25,391 nucleotides of DNA from an uncultured Treponema sp. (GTDB taxonomy: Bacteria; Spirochaetota; Spirochaetia; Treponematales; Treponemataceae), in the NCBI GenBank assembly GCA_937877535.1, contig CALFJF010000028.1, positions 1-25,391 on the forward strand. The letters run 5' to 3'. The translations under genes and the position numbers were made by a program. Shown piece after piece: positions 1 to 8,122 of the stretch. Position 1 is the first letter of the stretch, and each line of letters starts with the position of its first letter. The notes beneath the pieces were generated by a model that worked only from the letters and a program-made list of their open reading frames with translations, made no database searches and was not told where the DNA came from.

Positions 1-184
1 GCTCGGAGAAAATCCGCAACGCCGCCGCTTTGGAGACATCCTCGCTCGTGTTCTCAACATCGTAGCGGTTGAAATAACGCACCCCCGTCACCGAAGAGAT
101 GCCCAAAAATCCATTGATTTCACCCAAAATTCCCGCCGCCTCGCTCTGGAAGCCCGGCCTGCGCTCTACATAAATACGAAACAT
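1..184 (-). CDS. purL: Phosphoribosylformylglycinamidine synthase, N-terminal part (cut by window edge)
   Basis: Only the first 61 codons are inside the window; the gene continues past base 1. The start is the ATG at 184-182. The peptide begins MFRIYVERRPGF and continues with LGISSVTGVRYFNRYDV at about residues 25-41. This matches the PurS-like N-terminal domain of the long, single-chain FGAM synthase, which converts FGAR, glutamine and ATP to FGAM in de novo purine synthesis. In that family this domain begins with a similar RIYVE(K/R)xPGF strand followed by VRxxNRYD. The ATP-binding and glutaminase domains lie outside the window. The region upstream of the start has only a weak AGAAGA and no good Shine-Dalgarno. 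A TAAAAT -10-like hexamer (191-196) ends six bases before the ATG. Identification rests on a short segment but the match to memory of the family is good. Confidence 0.8.
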   Translation of the reverse strand, partial: MFRIYVERRPGFQSEAAGILGEINGFLGISSVTGVRYFNRYDVENTSEDVSKAAALRIFSE

Positions 185-287
185 TCTTCTATTTTACTAA
201 CATTCTGAGAGTTTTGGAAGATAACGATTTTTTGCCGGCTCTAAGTTTGCGTTTTGATGATTTTCTATCGCCGTTTTCAAAAATTTT

Positions 288-296
288 TGCGATAAT
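288..296 (+). promoter_or_regulatory. Possible extended -10 promoter element
   Basis: TGC-GATAAT lies 21 bases before the ATG at 318. No convincing -35 is visible at 16-18 bases, so this would be an extended -10 promoter for the hydrolase gene. The ribosome binding site AAGAGG (305-310) lies between it and the start. Confidence 0.3.
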
Positions 297-317
297 CGAT
301 TTTTCAAGAGGTTTTCG

Positions 318-1436
318 ATGGAAAAAAACAATACGATTCTCGATTATATTGCGTGGCGTGGCGACCTTTCATTTTCCGCTTCGCCTTTTTGCGACGTGGA
401 CGCGCTCATTTTTGCGCAACTCTCTTATCTCGATTTTTCAAAAATCGTTGGAGCGGATTTTGAAAACGGCAAAACGCTCAAAGATGTGTGCGAGGCGTTT
501 TGCAATTCGGCAGATTTCAACGAAAGAAAGCATCTGGGGCTTGTCATAAATCCGCTTTCCGTGGATTTGCTTCTTGAAGCGGGAAAATCTGCGCGATTTG
601 GAGGCGTAACGCTTTCTGGATTTGATTTTCGGTACAACAAAGACGCGGAGGAGCAATTTTGTGCGCTCACGTTTTCGTTTTTAGATTGCCATTTTGTTGC
701 GTTTCGCGGAACTGACGACACGATTGTGGGCTGGAAAGAAGATTTTAACCTTGCTTTTTGCGAAAAAGTCCAAGCGCAAGCGGATTCAGCGGAATACATT
801 TCCCGCGCACTCGATTTTTTTGACGGCTCGTTTAGAATCGGCGGACACTCAAAAGGCGGAAATCTTGCGATTTTTGCCGCAAGTTCGGTTTCAGATTTCG
901 ATTTTTCGAGAATCCGCGCCGTTTATAATTTTGACGGACCTGGCTTTCCAAAAGAAACGCTTTCTCGTCCTGCATTTTTGAAAATTCAACCGCTCGTTCA
1001 TACCGTTTATCCGCAATTTTCTGTTGTTGGTCAACTGTTTTCGCATTTTGACGAGTATACTGTGACGAAAAGCACGGGTTCGCTTTTACTGCAACACGAC
1101 CCGTTCACCTGGCTCGTAAAAGGAGCGCGTTTTGATGAAAAACAACATCTCGACGAAGGAAGCGAGCGATTTTCCCGCGCGTTCAACGGGTGGCTTTCAA
1201 AAATTGACGGCGAAAAACGCGAATTGTTCGTAGAAGCAACGTTCACCATTCTAAAAGCAACAAAAAGCGGCTCGCTCACGGAAATTCACGCTGATTCTTT
1301 TCGCGCCTCGGCTCTCATGGTTCGCGCCATGACAAAACTCGACGACGAAACGCGCTCCGCCGTTCTTGAAATCGCAGGCAATTTTATAAAAGAAGCGGGT
1401 CGAGCGTTTTCGGAAAACGCAAATCAAACTCAATAA
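318..1436 (+). CDS. DUF2974 / Mbeg1-type alpha/beta-hydrolase (lipase-like)
   Basis: A 372-aa protein that I place in the DUF2974 (Mbeg1-like) family, predicted cytosolic lipase-fold hydrolases of unknown substrate. Visible evidence: the N-terminal TILDYIAWRGDLSF and VDALIFAQLSYLDF segments typical of the family; a lipase-like FRGTDDTIVGWKEDF at about 129-143; a nucleophile elbow GGHSKGG with Ser178; NFDGPGF shortly after; and QHDPFTWLV, which carries the likely catalytic His. There is no signal peptide. The ATG at 318 is chosen because AAGAGG precedes it by seven bases and the family motif starts directly after it. A shorter reading frame opening at 214 is only a shadow. The gene is divergent from purL and followed by the antitoxin gene on the same strand, with its own promoter. 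Confidence 0.85.
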   Translation: MEKNNTILDYIAWRGDLSFSASPFCDVDALIFAQLSYLDFSKIVGADFENGKTLKDVCEAFCNSADFNERKHLGLVINPLSVDLLLEAGKSARFGGVTLSGFDFRYNKDAEEQFCALTFSFLDCHFVAFRGTDDTIVGWKEDFNLAFCEKVQAQADSAEYISRALDFFDGSFRIGGHSKGGNLAIFAASSVSDFDFSRIRAVYNFDGPGFPKETLSRPAFLKIQPLVHTVYPQFSVVGQLFSHFDEYTVTKSTGSLLLQHDPFTWLVKGARFDEKQHLDEGSERFSRAFNGWLSKIDGEKRELFVEATFTILKATKSGSLTEIHADSFRASALMVRAMTKLDDETRSAVLEIAGNFIKEAGRAFSENANQTQ

Positions 1437-1488
1437 AAACGCAAAATCTCGTCTAAAAATAACAGTTTCCGAATGGGGCAAATAATGG

Positions 1489-1494
1489 TACTAT
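1489..1494 (+). promoter_or_regulatory. Extended -10 of the antitoxin gene promoter
   Basis: TACTAT preceded by TG-G forms an extended -10 element 28 bases before the ATG at 1523. A weak TTTCCG lies 17 bases upstream. GGAG (1511-1514) is the ribosome binding site. Confidence 0.4.
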
Positions 1495-1522
1495 TTTTTT
1501 ACCTTACTTTTGGAGTGATTAC

Positions 1523-1759
1523 ATGAAAAGAGTCTGCGCAAATATCGACGACGAAGAAAAGGCGCAGTTTGAGCGCATTTGCTCGGCAATTGGCATAAAC
1601 ACAACAATCGCAATCAGCGTGTTTGTAAAAGCAACGATTCGCAAAAACGGACTTCCGTTTCCGCTCATTTTAGAACCTTCGCAGCCGTGTTCCGAAGCGA
1701 ATCTTGACGCAATTCGCCTTTCTGTAGAAAAAGCACGAGGCGAACATTCGGAACTATAA
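1523..1759 (+). CDS. RelB/DinJ-family antitoxin, without a toxin partner
   Basis: A 78-aa protein. It begins MKRVCANIDDEEKAQF (beta strand plus helix of a ribbon-helix-helix domain). It then carries a stretch around residues 24-48 (TTIAISVFVKATIR, then NGLPFPL) that is the hallmark of RelB/DinJ antitoxins. Those proteins bind DNA as dimers and neutralise RelE/YafQ-type ribosome-dependent mRNA interferases. No toxin follows: the next 125 bases hold a palindrome, a terminator and an oppositely oriented gene. The upstream neighbour is a hydrolase. The start has a GGAG site eight bases away. It is either a solitary antitoxin that lost its toxin, or a transcriptional regulator recruited from such a family. 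Confidence 0.75.
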   Translation: MKRVCANIDDEEKAQFERICSAIGINTTIAISVFVKATIRKNGLPFPLILEPSQPCSEANLDAIRLSVEKARGEHSEL

Positions 1760-1784
1760 AAATGCACAGAACAAAACTGTACAG

Positions 1785-1808
1785 AACAAGGGACTTAAGT
1801 CCCTTGTT
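1785..1808. repeat. Perfect 24-bp palindrome
   Basis: Two 12-bp arms, AACAAGGGACTT and AAGTCCCTTGTT, abut with no loop, 26 bases after the antitoxin stop. No T tract follows, so a simple intrinsic terminator is not obvious. It could be a protein binding site or the first part of a double terminator with the hairpin at 1828-1888. Confidence 0.6.
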
Positions 1809-1827
1809 AAAAGCGTGTACAAGATTC

Positions 1828-1888
1828 AAAAAATCAAGCCACGTTCGAGGTTTTGACTTTGCAACCACCGAACGCGGCTTGATTTTTT
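1828..1888. terminator. Bidirectional intrinsic terminator
   Basis: The arm AAAAAATCAAGCC (1828-1840) pairs perfectly with GGCTTGATTTTTT (1876-1888). A further CGTTCG/CGAACG pairing lies inside. The A tract on one side and T tract on the other make it work for the antitoxin gene (plus) and the ACT gene (minus), whose stop codon lies in the T tract. Confidence 0.8.
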
Positions 1889-2156
1889 ATATTCGGTGCA
1901 TTGCCGAAAAGACTTTTTCTGCCATGACGTTTATTTCAACGTGCATTTTTTCGCTTGTTTTTGAAAGAAGGTCGCGCAATTCGTCGATTGAAATGTCGGC
2001 GGCAGAAAGTTCGACCATCATCATCATCACAAAATTCCCAGAAAGGATAGTTTGCGTGATGTCCACAATGTTCACGCCATGAGCAGAAAGAAGCGAACTC
2101 ACCTCGGCGATTATGCCAACTTTGTCGCTTCCCACAACAGTAACTATTGCCTGCAT
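1887..2156 (-). CDS. ACT-domain protein (UPF0237-like)
   Basis: An 89-aa single ACT domain. MQAIVTVVGSDKVGIIAEVSS is the first strand and helix with the ligand-contact GxDKxGI motif, followed by HGVNIVDITQTIL and a met-rich strand. Stand-alone ACT proteins of this size (UPF0237-like) are thought to sense amino acids or act as regulatory partners; the ligand is unknown. The ATG at 2156 is preferred over an in-frame ATG at 2174, because GGAGAGGGAG lies just before 2156 and the domain starts at once. It lies 17 bases downstream of the 597-aa gene, so the two are probably co-transcribed. It ends in the shared terminator. Confidence 0.8.
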   Translation of the reverse strand: MQAIVTVVGSDKVGIIAEVSSLLSAHGVNIVDITQTILSGNFVMMMMVELSAADISIDELRDLLSKTSEKMHVEINVMAEKVFSAMHRI

Positions 2157-2173
2157 ATTGTTCTCCCTCTCCA

Positions 2174-3967
2174 TTATTCTGCGTCCTTTTCGCCTGGAAA
2201 ATGGAGCGAATCGTAAGGTTTATTGTTTTTCTCGTACTCGCGCTGCTCTTCTTTTGTGAACGTTCCCATTCTAACGCTGTCTTTTTTGTAAAGGTCAAGA
2301 TACGCCATGCTTCGCTTTGAAAGTTCCTCGCGTTTTTCTTTTGAAAACGGAAGATTTCGCCAAAAAATGCCACGAAGTTCTTTTTCGAGAATTTGCGTTC
2401 CTGCAATCTCTTTTGTCATCCAGGTAACGTAATCCGCGATAAAGTACGTTTTTAAGTCGCCTTTGATTTTTTTTGACTCGATGTATTGATAATATTGACC
2501 GCAAATTCCGTCTTCGGGGTCTGTCCAGTCAACGGCTTTTTCTTTTGCGTATTGCCAGCGATAATCCGCAACCGCCATCAAAAGCGAAATTTTGAGATTT
2601 TTGGGATACATCGGAATGACGAGTCGTCCGCGACTTGTTGCGCGATTTTGCCTGTCGAATGGTTGCCAGCAAAATCCAAAATCGCCATATGTTGGAAGCA
2701 AAAGCACAAACGGAAGCACGCGATTTGTCAGTCCCTTTGCCTTTTTTTTGAAAACAGCGCGGTCGTTCATTTCAATCCAGCGAAGCATATTGATGACTTC
2801 CTCGCGAAAACCCGTTCCGTGCGCGGGGCAATGATAAAACTCGCGCGTGAACATGGGAAACGAATTTCCGCGCTTTCCGCACGTCATTTTGACCATTTGT
2901 CGCACCGTCGAAAACTCGTCATCGATGAGAGAACTGTCAACCGTAGAACTTGTTACCGCATCTCCGAGTTTTTGTTCAAGCGAAATTCCGATTTCCTTTG
3001 CTTCTTCAAGGTCTTTTAGATACGAAGCCAAATCTTTGTCGATTTTTTGAAGTCCGCGCAATCGTTCAAAGATTTCCGCAAAAAGTGCTTTTTGAGAATC
3101 CGTGTACGCCGCTTTGAGCCTGCCGTCAAGACCAAGCACGCGCTCGTGTTCGCAAAGCGCGTCCACGCGATTTTTTAATTCGCTTTCCATCATTTGCCGC
3201 TCGCTCTCTTTTGCGTTGGCAAATCCTTCCGCCGTTTGAATTCTACCGTCGTTTTTGGCTTTTAGTTGGAGGAGTTTTTGCTGCTCGCCGTTTTCTCCCC
3301 TTGGAATCCGAACCGATTTTTCGTCAGTCGCAGAAAGCGCGATGTGATTTTTTGAAACTTCCTCAAGCCATTCGTCCAAATAATAAACAGGCTCTCCCGT
3401 TGTGTTTTTGACGATTGCTTTTGAAAAAAGTTCCTTTTGCTCTGGCGTAAAAAGCGACGGAAGCGCAACGCCATACCGAATGAGCATTCGTTTTGCCATC
3501 GGAAAATCGCGGTCGCACACGTGCCGCCCCATAACTTTTACGAGTTCCCACCAAGCGTTGACCATTTGAAGTCGATATTGCGTTTTTTCTTTTGGGTCTT
3601 GCGTTGTAAGGTATTTTTTGAGCAGTTGATTTACGCGCTGCCCTTGTTGACCTTCGCCTTCAAGAGCGGTTTTGTAGTAACTTCCATTTGGATAATTTTT
3701 GTCATTGAAAAACGGTTGCGCCGCGTCTTCCATGAGTTTTGTTACTTCCTTGATTCGCTCTCGTCGAGTGTCAACGCGCCACGGGTCTGCGTTTACGTCT
3801 CCGCTTTTGTTTATGTCAACTCGTCCGATGTTCGCCGTGGAAAATCCAATATCTTCCGCCGAAAAATCGTTCATCGAATCCGACGCGCTCTCTGGTTCTG
3901 AATCGTTTACGTCCGCAAGCATTGCGGCAATAGTCGGGTCAATGTCGCTTCCAAAAATATCGTCCAT
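2174..3967 (-). CDS. Large conserved-looking protein of unknown function
   Basis: 597 aa; I do not recognise the family. The N-terminal 60 residues are acidic and low in complexity (DSEPESASDS..), starting MDDIFGSDIDPTIAAML. After that it is predicted to be mainly helical, with charged stretches around 220-330 that could form coiled coil. A Trp/Tyr-rich C-terminal half (for example LLLPTYGDFGFCWQPFDRQNRATSRGR in pieces around 410-440, and KTYFIADYVTWMTKEIAG) looks like a folded domain. There is no signal peptide or membrane segment, so it should be cytoplasmic. AGGAG precedes the ATG by seven bases. It is divergent from the TPR gene and followed closely by the ACT gene. I suspect a Treponema-restricted protein, but that is a guess from absence of any known motif. 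Confidence 0.75.
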   Translation of the reverse strand: MDDIFGSDIDPTIAAMLADVNDSEPESASDSMNDFSAEDIGFSTANIGRVDINKSGDVNADPWRVDTRRERIKEVTKLMEDAAQPFFNDKNYPNGSYYKTALEGEGQQGQRVNQLLKKYLTTQDPKEKTQYRLQMVNAWWELVKVMGRHVCDRDFPMAKRMLIRYGVALPSLFTPEQKELFSKAIVKNTTGEPVYYLDEWLEEVSKNHIALSATDEKSVRIPRGENGEQQKLLQLKAKNDGRIQTAEGFANAKESERQMMESELKNRVDALCEHERVLGLDGRLKAAYTDSQKALFAEIFERLRGLQKIDKDLASYLKDLEEAKEIGISLEQKLGDAVTSSTVDSSLIDDEFSTVRQMVKMTCGKRGNSFPMFTREFYHCPAHGTGFREEVINMLRWIEMNDRAVFKKKAKGLTNRVLPFVLLLPTYGDFGFCWQPFDRQNRATSRGRLVIPMYPKNLKISLLMAVADYRWQYAKEKAVDWTDPEDGICGQYYQYIESKKIKGDLKTYFIADYVTWMTKEIAGTQILEKELRGIFWRNLPFSKEKREELSKRSMAYLDLYKKDSVRMGTFTKEEQREYEKNNKPYDSLHFPGEKDAE

Positions 3968-4005
3968 GCAATTCTCCTAAAATACAACTCTATTGTTCGA
4001 GTTCC

Positions 4006-4014
4006 ATTCTACCA
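4006..4014 (-). promoter_or_regulatory. Possible extended -10 promoter of the 597-aa gene
   Basis: On the minus strand TGG-TAGAAT lies about 38 bases before the ATG at 3967, a fair extended -10 element. No -35 is visible at standard spacing. Confidence 0.35.
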
Positions 4015-4086
4015 TAGGAAACCGAATCAAACCACAGAAAAATTGACAGATTCCGCGCCAAACTTGAGAGTACTTTTGTGGAGTCA

Positions 4087-4115
4087 TTGAATTCAATGCT
4101 GATTTTGTCGATAAT
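4087..4115 (+). promoter_or_regulatory. Promoter of the TPR gene, close to its start codon
   Basis: TTGAAT (4087-4092), a 17-base spacer and GATAAT (4110-4115). The ATG at 4124 begins only nine bases after the -10, so the predicted transcript starts at or within two bases of the ATG. No Shine-Dalgarno is present before this start. Confidence 0.5.
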
Positions 4116-4123
4116 TAAGTGTT

Positions 4124-5452
4124 ATGGAAGTTTTGATTGGAATTGTCATTGTTGTTGCGTTCGGTGCGCTGATTTTGGCGTTTGCCACAAAAAAACGGAG
4201 TGGCGGAAAGGGAAAACAAAAAGGACGTGCGCAAATTCTTCGCGACGCGAATCGAAAACTCGCGCAAAACCCGCACAATCCCGAAGGTTTAATTCCGCTT
4301 GGCGATTTGTATTACAACGAACGAGCGTGGGACAAAGCGTATCCCATTTACGAAACCATGATGAGCATTTCCTCCGCTCACCGCGAAATTGACCCATTCA
4401 AAGCCGCTTTAAGACAAGGAATTTGCGCCATAAAACTCAACAAAACGCAAGAAGCGTTCAAAGGACTCGGCGTGGCATACCAAATCAACAAGAACAATTT
4501 TGACGTGAATTATTATCTCGGAGTCGCGTATTTCAAAAATAATGAATTTGATAAATCCGTTCCGTGTTTTAAGAGGTGCATAATGCTTCGCTCTGACGCG
4601 CCTGGAATCAATCAATATTTGGGCATGGGACTTTACAAAGGAAAGCATTACAAAGAGGCATTGCCGTATTTGAAACGCTCTTTGGACGAAAATCCAGAAA
4701 ACAAAGAAGCTCTTTTTTCAATGGCGGATTCGATGAACGAAAGCGGTTACGCAGACAAAGCAATGCGCGTTTTTATGCACATGAGACCAGACCCCGAATT
4801 TGGAGCGCGTTCGTGTCTTGCGGCGGGATTGTATCACATCAAAATGAATCAAGCCGACAAAGCGATTCAAGATTTTGAAATTGGAATGAAACATCAAGAC
4901 GTGCCGCAAGATGTTATGACAGAAATTCGCTATCGCTACGCAACGTCTTGTTTTATGATGAACTCAATCACAAAAGGTCTTGACGCACTCCGCGAGATTC
5001 AAGCAATCACGCCAAATTACAAAGACGTTTCTACGCTCATTTCTCGTTACAGCGAGTTGAATCAAAACAAAAATCTCCAGATTTATTTGATGGCGGCTTC
5101 GAGCGATTTTGTTGCGCTTTGCCGAAAAGTCGCCGTCAGAATGTACCGAAAAGGCACAGCGAGAATCTTGGACATTGCGGTTTCTCAAGACAACGTACAG
5201 ATTCAACTTCACGTGGATTTTTCAAGAAGCGAGGAAGTGCACATTTTCAGATTTTATCGCTCGCAAGGCACAATCGGCGAACTCGTTATCCGCGAATTCC
5301 TTTCCCGCGTAAACGACATCAAGGCGGACAAGGGAATTTGCGTTTCGGCAGGAACGTACAGCGACGAAGCGCGGCGTTTTGTGGAAGGTCGTCCGCTCGA
5401 TTTGCTCGAAAAAGCAGATTTGATAAAAATCCTCAAAAAAGTCGGCGACTAA
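4124..5452 (+). CDS. Membrane-anchored TPR protein with degenerate Mrr-like (PD-(D/E)XK fold) C-terminus
   Basis: 442 aa. Residues 1-21 (EVLIGIVIVVAFGALILAF) form one membrane segment followed by a very basic KKRSGGKGKQKGR stretch, so the bulk should be cytoplasmic. Residues about 45-300 hold several TPR units (for example FDVNYYLGVAYFKNNEFDKSVPCFKRC and NQYLGMGLYKGKHYKEALPYLKRSL). The last about 100 residues resemble the Mrr restriction-endonuclease fold: GELVIREFLSRV, KGICVSAGTYSDEARRFVEG and PLDLLEKADLIKIL. The usual catalytic QxK strand reads FRF here, so cleavage activity is doubtful. The start at 4124 gives the intact membrane segment but has no Shine-Dalgarno; see the promoter. The function is probably scaffold-like, with protein or nucleic acid partners unknown. 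Confidence 0.8.
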   Translation: MEVLIGIVIVVAFGALILAFATKKRSGGKGKQKGRAQILRDANRKLAQNPHNPEGLIPLGDLYYNERAWDKAYPIYETMMSISSAHREIDPFKAALRQGICAIKLNKTQEAFKGLGVAYQINKNNFDVNYYLGVAYFKNNEFDKSVPCFKRCIMLRSDAPGINQYLGMGLYKGKHYKEALPYLKRSLDENPENKEALFSMADSMNESGYADKAMRVFMHMRPDPEFGARSCLAAGLYHIKMNQADKAIQDFEIGMKHQDVPQDVMTEIRYRYATSCFMMNSITKGLDALREIQAITPNYKDVSTLISRYSELNQNKNLQIYLMAASSDFVALCRKVAVRMYRKGTARILDIAVSQDNVQIQLHVDFSRSEEVHIFRFYRSQGTIGELVIREFLSRVNDIKADKGICVSAGTYSDEARRFVEGRPLDLLEKADLIKILKKVGD

Positions 5453-5543
5453 ATCAACCTGTTTTGGAAATCGAATTGTGTTTCAAAAAGCAAAAGCACG
5501 GGCGTAACACTTCCAAAAATCGATTTTTGCGAGCCGGTTTCTC

Positions 5544-5573
5544 TTTCAAAAGTGCGCGATTTTTTATTACAAT
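5544..5573 (+). promoter_or_regulatory. Probable promoter of fhs
   Basis: TTTCAA (5544-5549), an 18-base spacer and TACAAT (5568-5573), about 48 bases before the fhs ATG. Confidence 0.45.
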
Positions 5574-5621
5574 GATTTTGATTGGGATTTTTCCCCAAAA
5601 AATTTCTTGGAGGCTTCTCGT

Positions 5622-7307
5622 ATGCTTTCAGACATCGAAATCGCGCAAGCAAACGTTCTTGAGCCGATTGTGGACGTGGCTTCAAAAATCGGACTCGAAT
5701 CGGATACTCTTGATTTGTACGGAAAATTCAAAGCAAAAATCACGTTTCCCGCTCTACGCGCCCTTCAAAAAAAAGCAGCAGACCCCGCAAAACGCGGAAA
5801 ACTCATTTTAACGACCGCAGTAACGCCAACGCCCGCAGGAGAGGGAAAATCGACCGTTTCAATCGGGCTTGGCGACGGATTGAATAGAATTGGCAAAAAA
5901 GCGGTTATCGCGCTTCGAGAGCCGTCGCTCGGACCGTGCTTTGGAATAAAAGGCGGCGCATGCGGTGGCGGACGAGCGCAAATCGTTCCAATGGAAGACA
6001 TAAATCTGCATTTTACGGGCGACATTCATGCGATTACCGCCGCAAACAATTTGATTTCCGCGCTCATCGATAATCACATTCATCAAACGAACGCGCTTCG
6101 CATTGACGCGCGGACGATTTCTTGGAAACGAGCCGTGGATTTGAACGACCGCGCCCTTCGGAACGTTTTGGTGGGATTGGGCGGAAAAGCCGACGGCATT
6201 CCACGCGAAGACGGCTTTTTGATTTCCGTTGCTTCGGAACTTATGGCGATTGTGTGTCTTTCGACTTCGATTTCTGACTTAAAGCGAAGAATCGACGCGA
6301 TTACAATCGGCGAGAGTTTTGACCACCGTCCCGTAAAATTCGGCGAACTCAAATGCACGGGAGCCGTTGCCGCGCTCCTCAAAGACGCGATTCGTCCAAA
6401 CCTCGTTCAAACGCTCGAAAAAAATCCCGTTTTTGTACACGGCGGACCGTTTGCGAACATCGCGCAAGGCACAAACTCCGTGAACGCCACGATGTGCGCA
6501 CTTGCAAGCGCAGATTACGTTGTAACGGAAGCAGGATTTGCGGCGGACTTGGGCGCAGAAAAATTCATGGACATAAAATGCCGCGTTGCAGGCATTACGC
6601 CCGATTGCGTTGTGATTGTGGCAACAATTCGCGCCCTCAAAATGCACGGCGGAATGGCAAAAGCGGATTTGTCCGCGCCAAGCGTTGGTGCGCTTCAAGC
6701 GGGCTTTGAAAATCTTTCGGTTCACATCGAAAATATCGCAAAATTCGGAGTTCCGTCAGTCGTGGCAATAAATCGATTTATCACGGACACGGACGAAGAA
6801 ATCGCGCTTTTGGAAAAATTGTGCGCTGCCAAAGGAGTCCGCGCCGTTTTGTGCGAAGGCTGGGCAAAAGGCGGCGAAGGAATGGAAGAACTTGCAAACG
6901 TTGTTGCAAAAACGGCAGATTCTGGCGAAGCACACTTTAGATACCTGTACGAATCGAGCGCAGGACTTTCCGACAAGATTCGCACAATTGCACGGCAGAT
7001 TTATCGAGCAAAAGATGTAGAATTCGCGCCAGCGGTTCTCAAAAAACTCCGCGCAATCGAAGAGCAAGGTTTTAAGGAACTTCCCGTTTGCATTGCAAAA
7101 ACGCAAAACTCGCTTTCGCACGACCCCGCGCTTATGGGTGCGCCGAGCGACTACACGTTCCCCGTGCGCGACGTGCGGTTGTATTCGGGGGCGGGATTCG
7201 TTGTTGCGCTCGCGGGCGACATTATGACAATGCCAGGGCTTCCGCGCATTCCCGCCGCGCAAAACATCGACGTTGACGATGACGGAAAAATCACGGGATT
7301 ATTTTGA
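5622..7307 (+). CDS. fhs: Formate-tetrahydrofolate ligase
   Basis: A 561-aa cytosolic enzyme making 10-formyl-THF from formate, THF and ATP, feeding purine and formyl-Met synthesis. Visible signatures are the P-loop TPTPAGEGKST (about 68-78), the family signature GIKGGACGGGRAQ (108-120) followed by PMEDINLHFTGD, and VATIRALKMHGG in the second half. The length agrees with the usual about 555 aa. The ATG at 5622 is preferred over an in-frame TTG at 5607, because that TTG lies inside the Shine-Dalgarno TTGGAGG, eight bases before the ATG. In the family signature, Ala is replaced by Cys and Tyr by Arg (GGACGGGR rather than GGAAGGGY), a small divergence. It is followed nine bases later by a membrane-protein gene, probably one operon. 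Confidence 0.95.
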   Translation: MLSDIEIAQANVLEPIVDVASKIGLESDTLDLYGKFKAKITFPALRALQKKAADPAKRGKLILTTAVTPTPAGEGKSTVSIGLGDGLNRIGKKAVIALREPSLGPCFGIKGGACGGGRAQIVPMEDINLHFTGDIHAITAANNLISALIDNHIHQTNALRIDARTISWKRAVDLNDRALRNVLVGLGGKADGIPREDGFLISVASELMAIVCLSTSISDLKRRIDAITIGESFDHRPVKFGELKCTGAVAALLKDAIRPNLVQTLEKNPVFVHGGPFANIAQGTNSVNATMCALASADYVVTEAGFAADLGAEKFMDIKCRVAGITPDCVVIVATIRALKMHGGMAKADLSAPSVGALQAGFENLSVHIENIAKFGVPSVVAINRFITDTDEEIALLEKLCAAKGVRAVLCEGWAKGGEGMEELANVVAKTADSGEAHFRYLYESSAGLSDKIRTIARQIYRAKDVEFAPAVLKKLRAIEEQGFKELPVCIAKTQNSLSHDPALMGAPSDYTFPVRDVRLYSGAGFVVALAGDIMTMPGLPRIPAAQNIDVDDDGKITGLF

Positions 7308-7316
7308 CGAGGAAAA

Positions 7317-8120
7317 ATGTTCACGTTTTTTTTGAAAAAAAATTTCGCTGACGGTTGGGACAATTTATTTTTTCTTGGAGCGTCGAATCTTTTTGTAATC
7401 GCGCTCGGAGCGATTTTGGCGATTGTGATTCGTCCGCTTTTTGCGCTTGGCACGATTTTTCTCACAGCAGGAATCGTTGTTTTTTGTGCTTTGATTTTTG
7501 TGGAACTGTTTGCGTTCGGCTCAAATGCAGCAAAAATTGCGCAATTCGACTCGCCCTCGATTTTCTCGTTTCTAAAAAGTTTTCACTACGCTTGGAAGCC
7601 AGGATTTTTGTGCGGAGTCGTTTTTGCCATTTCGATTTTGATTCTCCGCGTGGGATTTTCGTTTTATCTTGCTCGCTTTTTAGAAAACGGGAGTTTTGTG
7701 TGGCTTTTGCTCCTCGCCTCGCTTGGCTGGGCAACGCTCATCGCGCTCATTGCGCTTCAATGGTTCATTCCGCTTTATTTTTTGCAAACGGAAAACACGC
7801 TTTTTAAGTGCCTCAAAAAATCGTTCATCATTTTTTTTGACAATCCGTCTTTTAGCGCGGGCGTTTTTCTTTACAATTTGATTCTTTTTGCGCTTTCGGT
7901 TTGCCTGTTTCTTTTGATTCCAGGCTTGAACGGGATTTTGCTTTCTAGCACAAATGCACTTCGATTGCGACTTTACAAATACGATTGGATTGACGAACAC
8001 CCCGAAGCCCTTTCTGACCGCGACAAACGCGCAGACGTTCCATGGAACGACCTTTTGGAAAATGACCGCCAAGCATTGGGACCGCGCAAATTGTCGAGTT
8101 TCATTTTCCCGTGGAAATAA
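7317..8120 (+). CDS. Polytopic membrane protein, unknown (weak DUF624/YesL resemblance)
   Basis: 267 aa with about six predicted membrane segments (for example LFVIALGAILAIVI, GTIFLTAGIVVFCALIFVEL, FLCGVVFAISILIL, WLLLLASLGWATLIALIAL and LILFALSVCLFLLI). It ends in a hydrophilic tail of about 45 residues rich in Asp and Arg. The order of helix pairs, the KSFHYAWKP and KKSFIIFFDNP amphipathic loops and the size recall DUF624/YesL proteins, but the match is not strong enough to assign. The ATG is preceded by GAGGA at a short distance. It starts nine bases after fhs, so transcription is shared. Function and substrate are unknown. Confidence 0.75.
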   Translation: MFTFFLKKNFADGWDNLFFLGASNLFVIALGAILAIVIRPLFALGTIFLTAGIVVFCALIFVELFAFGSNAAKIAQFDSPSIFSFLKSFHYAWKPGFLCGVVFAISILILRVGFSFYLARFLENGSFVWLLLLASLGWATLIALIALQWFIPLYFLQTENTLFKCLKKSFIIFFDNPSFSAGVFLYNLILFALSVCLFLLIPGLNGILLSSTNALRLRLYKYDWIDEHPEALSDRDKRADVPWNDLLENDRQALGPRKLSSFIFPWK

Positions 8121-8122
8121 AA

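Noticed and set aside
431..447. CGATTTTT-C-AAAAATCG inverted repeat
   Set aside because: Lies inside the hydrolase gene and encodes an ordinary family segment (LDFSKIV); such A/T palindromes recur by composition.
5515..5528. AAAAATCGATTTTT, repeated at 16523-16536
   Set aside because: Simple A/T palindrome, likely chance in this composition; noted under the REP-like repeat but not called a regulatory element.
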